From assembly GCA_031289895.1 (NCBI GenBank), contig JAITOP010000178.1, positions 1-9,165 on the forward strand: 9,165 nucleotides of DNA, given 5' to 3'. Made by a program: the position numbers and the translations under genes. The notes beneath the pieces are model-generated. The model searched no databases and was not told the DNA's origin. It was given only the letters and a program-made list of their open reading frames with translations. Origin of the DNA: Prevotellaceae bacterium (GTDB taxonomy: Bacteria; Bacteroidota; Bacteroidia; Bacteroidales; UBA932). Shown here one piece after another: positions 7,028-9,165 of this stretch. How positions within the stretch are numbered: the first letter of the stretch is position 1; the number at the start of each line of letters is the position of its first letter.

Positions 7028-7040
7028 TATATCTATTATT

Positions 7041-9071
7041 TTATAAATTGATATTCAGCATATTTGTCATGTTATCTTTTTTATAAGCCTCAATTCCGCT
7101 TTTAAGAAAGTTGACAAAACCGCTTATATCCAAATCGTAATTGCGCGGAGGAACAAGCATCTTGCCGCCTTTACCTTCTAAAACGTAATGTGGCTGCGAT
7201 ATTGCTTTGTATTTTGTGAATGCAAAATTGAAGTTTATTTTGCCGAGTGTTTTTAGCACTTTTCCTGTTTCGGTTGTAATCCATTCATTTTCGGGCAACA
7301 TTTTTCTATCGTCAACATAAAGCGCAACGATAACATATTCATTATTCAATATATCAAATACTTCTGGTGCAATCCAAACGCGAGCTTCCATTTCACGGCA
7401 ATTCACGCAGCCGTGTCCTGTAATGTCAATAAACAATGGTTTGCCAACTTTTGCTGCATATTCTGATGCCTCCTTATAATCAAAAAATCCTTTTAGTCCG
7501 TGAGGGAGATGTAAAAAATTGTGATATTTAACAGATTTGCCGTCTTTATTTATCTGCATTGTAGGCTTTTGCGATTCTATAACAAAATCCTGAGTACTCA
7601 TTGGAGTAAGGTAACCCGAAAGACTTTTCAACGGCGCTCCCCACATTCCGGGAATCAAATAAACTACAAAACTAAACGTAATGATAACAAATGTAAGTCG
7701 CGCAACACCAATATGTTGTACATCGCTATCGTGAGCAAATTTAATCTTACCCAAAAGATAAAATCCCATTAATGTAAATACAACAATCCATATTGCAAGA
7801 TAAATTTCACGGTCGAGAATATTCATGTGATATGCTTGGTCAATTATTCCTATAAATTTCAGACTTAAAGCAACTTCGACAAATCCGAGAACAACTTTTA
7901 CCGAATTTAGCCATCCGCCGCTTTTGGGCAGTTTATTCAATACAGATGGAAACATCGCCATTAAAATAAACGGCAAAGCAAAAACCGTTGAAAATGCGAA
8001 CATTACAACTATCGGCGTCCAAAATTCACCTGCAAATGCTTTTATAATTATTGTGCTTATGATTGGTCCTGTACACGAAAACGACACAAGCACAAGCGTT
8101 AACGCCATAAAAAATATTCCGCCGATGCCGCCTTTGTCGGCGTTTTTGTCGCTTTTGTTTACCATCCAGCTTGGCAGTATAATATCGAACGCTCCGAAAA
8201 ACGATGCTGCAAAAATTATAAAGACAAGAAAAAATATTATATTTGGCAGCCAATGTGTTGATAGCCAATTGAAAATGTTTGCTGTCGTTTCGTCTCCGCC
8301 AATGGTTCGGATGATTAAAATAATGGCAGCAATAGGTAAGGTGTAAAGCAAAATTATAAACAACCCGTATATTGACGCGCTTGCTTTGGCTTTGCTTTTG
8401 TTTTTCGAGCCTTTCATAAAAAACGAAACTGTCATTGGCAGCATCGGGAAAACGCAGGGAGTAACGATTGCCGCCAATCCCCACAAAATGGCTTCGATAA
8501 TATATTCCCACAGCGATTTTCCTTCGGTTTGCATAGGAATTGCTTCGCTTTCGGAAATTTGTGGTTGCGAAACTGCTGTTTCAACAACATTTTGCCGATT
8601 TGCACCGACAACGCCGAGCGTGAGTGTAAAATCTTTGTCGGTTGGCGCAAGGCATTGTCTGTCATCGCAAACCGTCCATTCTACCGTTGCTTTTATTGTT
8701 GCGCCGTCGCCTGATAATTTTATTTTTTGACCGAATCGCGCCGTTTTTTCAAAATATCCGATTTCCATTCCAAACATATCGTCAAATTTTCGGACAGGTT
8801 TATCGAGCATTTCAATATTTCCCGCCAATGTTGCGTTTTCGGGCAATTCAAAAGTAAAAGTTGTGGCAGTAGGTCCTTCGCCTTCTTCGTAAGGTCCTGT
8901 ATCGTACAAATGCCAATGATTTTCAATATCTGCGCTAAAAATTATTTGATAAATATTATCTTCGGTTTGCGTTACCGATGTTTTCCAATCGACAGGATTT
9001 TGTTGAGCAAAGCCAATCGTAGCGTAAAAAGCAATTAGTATAACTGATATAAAACGTAATATTTTCTTCAT
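7041..9071 (-). CDS. dsbD: Thiol:disulfide interchange protein DsbD
   Basis: DsbD carries electrons from cytoplasmic thioredoxin across the inner membrane to periplasmic proteins. From the ATG at 9071-9069 it has 676 residues. A TTG 30 bases upstream is also open, but it sits in a promoter-like sequence and adds a non-signal-like MWKYYINIKN, so I prefer the ATG, which gives the signal peptide MKKILRFISVILIAFYATIGFAQ. Next come the N-terminal periplasmic domain (about 24-155) with the C135-DDRQ-C140 pair, a transmembrane domain (about 190-480) with redox cysteines in TPCVFP (C206) and FSCTGP (C333), and a C-terminal thioredoxin domain with C555-VN-C558 in TGHGCVNC. All three redox pairs are present, so it should be functional. 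The end extends about 11 residues past the usual EAYKK. The TlpA-like protein nearby is a possible electron acceptor. Confidence 0.95.
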   Translation of the reverse strand: MKKILRFISVILIAFYATIGFAQQNPVDWKTSVTQTEDNIYQIIFSADIENHWHLYDTGPYEEGEGPTATTFTFELPENATLAGNIEMLDKPVRKFDDMFGMEIGYFEKTARFGQKIKLSGDGATIKATVEWTVCDDRQCLAPTDKDFTLTLGVVGANRQNVVETAVSQPQISESEAIPMQTEGKSLWEYIIEAILWGLAAIVTPCVFPMLPMTVSFFMKGSKNKSKAKASASIYGLFIILLYTLPIAAIILIIRTIGGDETTANIFNWLSTHWLPNIIFFLVFIIFAASFFGAFDIILPSWMVNKSDKNADKGGIGGIFFMALTLVLVSFSCTGPIISTIIIKAFAGEFWTPIVVMFAFSTVFALPFILMAMFPSVLNKLPKSGGWLNSVKVVLGFVEVALSLKFIGIIDQAYHMNILDREIYLAIWIVVFTLMGFYLLGKIKFAHDSDVQHIGVARLTFVIITFSFVVYLIPGMWGAPLKSLSGYLTPMSTQDFVIESQKPTMQINKDGKSVKYHNFLHLPHGLKGFFDYKEASEYAAKVGKPLFIDITGHGCVNCREMEARVWIAPEVFDILNNEYVIVALYVDDRKMLPENEWITTETGKVLKTLGKINFNFAFTKYKAISQPHYVLEGKGGKMLVPPRNYDLDISGFVNFLKSGIEAYKKDNMTNMLNINL

Positions 9072-9098
9072 ATTTTTAATGTTTATGTAATATTTCCA

Positions 9099-9106
9099 CA
9101 AAATTA
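9099..9106 (-). promoter_or_regulatory. Possible -7 box for dsbD
   Basis: The minus strand reads TAATTTTG, matching TAnnTTTG, 28 bases upstream of the preferred dsbD ATG. No matching -33 TTG is seen at the usual spacing, and AT-rich sequence throws up such matches easily. If real, it places the transcript start downstream of the alternative TTG codon, supporting the ATG start. Confidence 0.3.
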
Positions 9107-9165
9107 ATCAAATATTTTATTATTGCGGCTGCTTTTGGTTAAAAAACATTTAATGGGGACGGGAA

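Noticed and set aside
7924..8730. Plus- and minus-strand ORFs of up to 161 codons inside dsbD.
   Set aside because: All overlap the intact dsbD frame and have no family resemblance.
9069..9101. Upstream TTG start for dsbD adding ten residues.
   Set aside because: It would put a charged, non-signal stretch before a good signal peptide and overlaps a promoter-like box; the ATG at 9071 fits better.

Overview
This is an AT-rich window in which every credible gene lies on the minus strand. The organism is most likely a member of the Bacteroidota, probably Bacteroidales-like. The reasons are a MutS sequence that resembles Bacteroidetes MutS, a Virulence_RhuM–Fic fusion of a kind common in that phylum, start codons without clear Shine-Dalgarno sequences, -7 boxes of the Bacteroidetes form TAnnTTTG upstream of mutS and possibly dsbD, and A/T-dominated spacers. 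No RNA gene, CRISPR array or transposase was seen.

Layout from right to left, which is the direction of transcription. dsbD (about 7041-9071) encodes an inner-membrane thiol-disulfide transporter with an N-terminal periplasmic domain and a C-terminal thioredoxin domain. Between it and rsgA sits a short, convincing coding stretch (6879-7040). It has no in-frame ATG, and its stop overlaps the rsgA start. rsgA (5944-6882) encodes the circularly permuted ribosome-assembly GTPase. Next come an exported TlpA/thioredoxin-like protein (5288-5812) and, 35 bp further on, pepE (4539-5252, alpha-aspartyl dipeptidase). pepE is followed by a 12-bp-stem terminator-like hairpin.

The accessory part is 2523-4538. 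It holds two copies of the 5' end of a RhuM-family gene. The left copy is full length (2795-3769) and carries a C-terminal Fic/Doc domain with the signature HSFSDGNKR. The right copy (3919-4260) is cut to 113 codons. The two copies share 128 bp of nearly identical DNA (2 mismatches) across the start codon and a 26-bp identical block later, but differ in the stretch between. This pattern suggests exchange of a variable N-terminal module. A perfect 10-bp inverted repeat lies just upstream of the full-length gene. A 15-16-bp imperfect tandem array (about 10 units) fills the spacer between the Fic gene and the mutS promoter.

mutS (1-2522) is open throughout and runs off the left edge. It appears to start at TTG.

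Functionally, mutS, rsgA, dsbD, the TlpA-like gene and pepE are housekeeping genes. dsbD and the TlpA-like protein could act in the same periplasmic reduction pathway. The RhuM pair and the repeats look like a small, rearranged accessory insertion between mutS and pepE.
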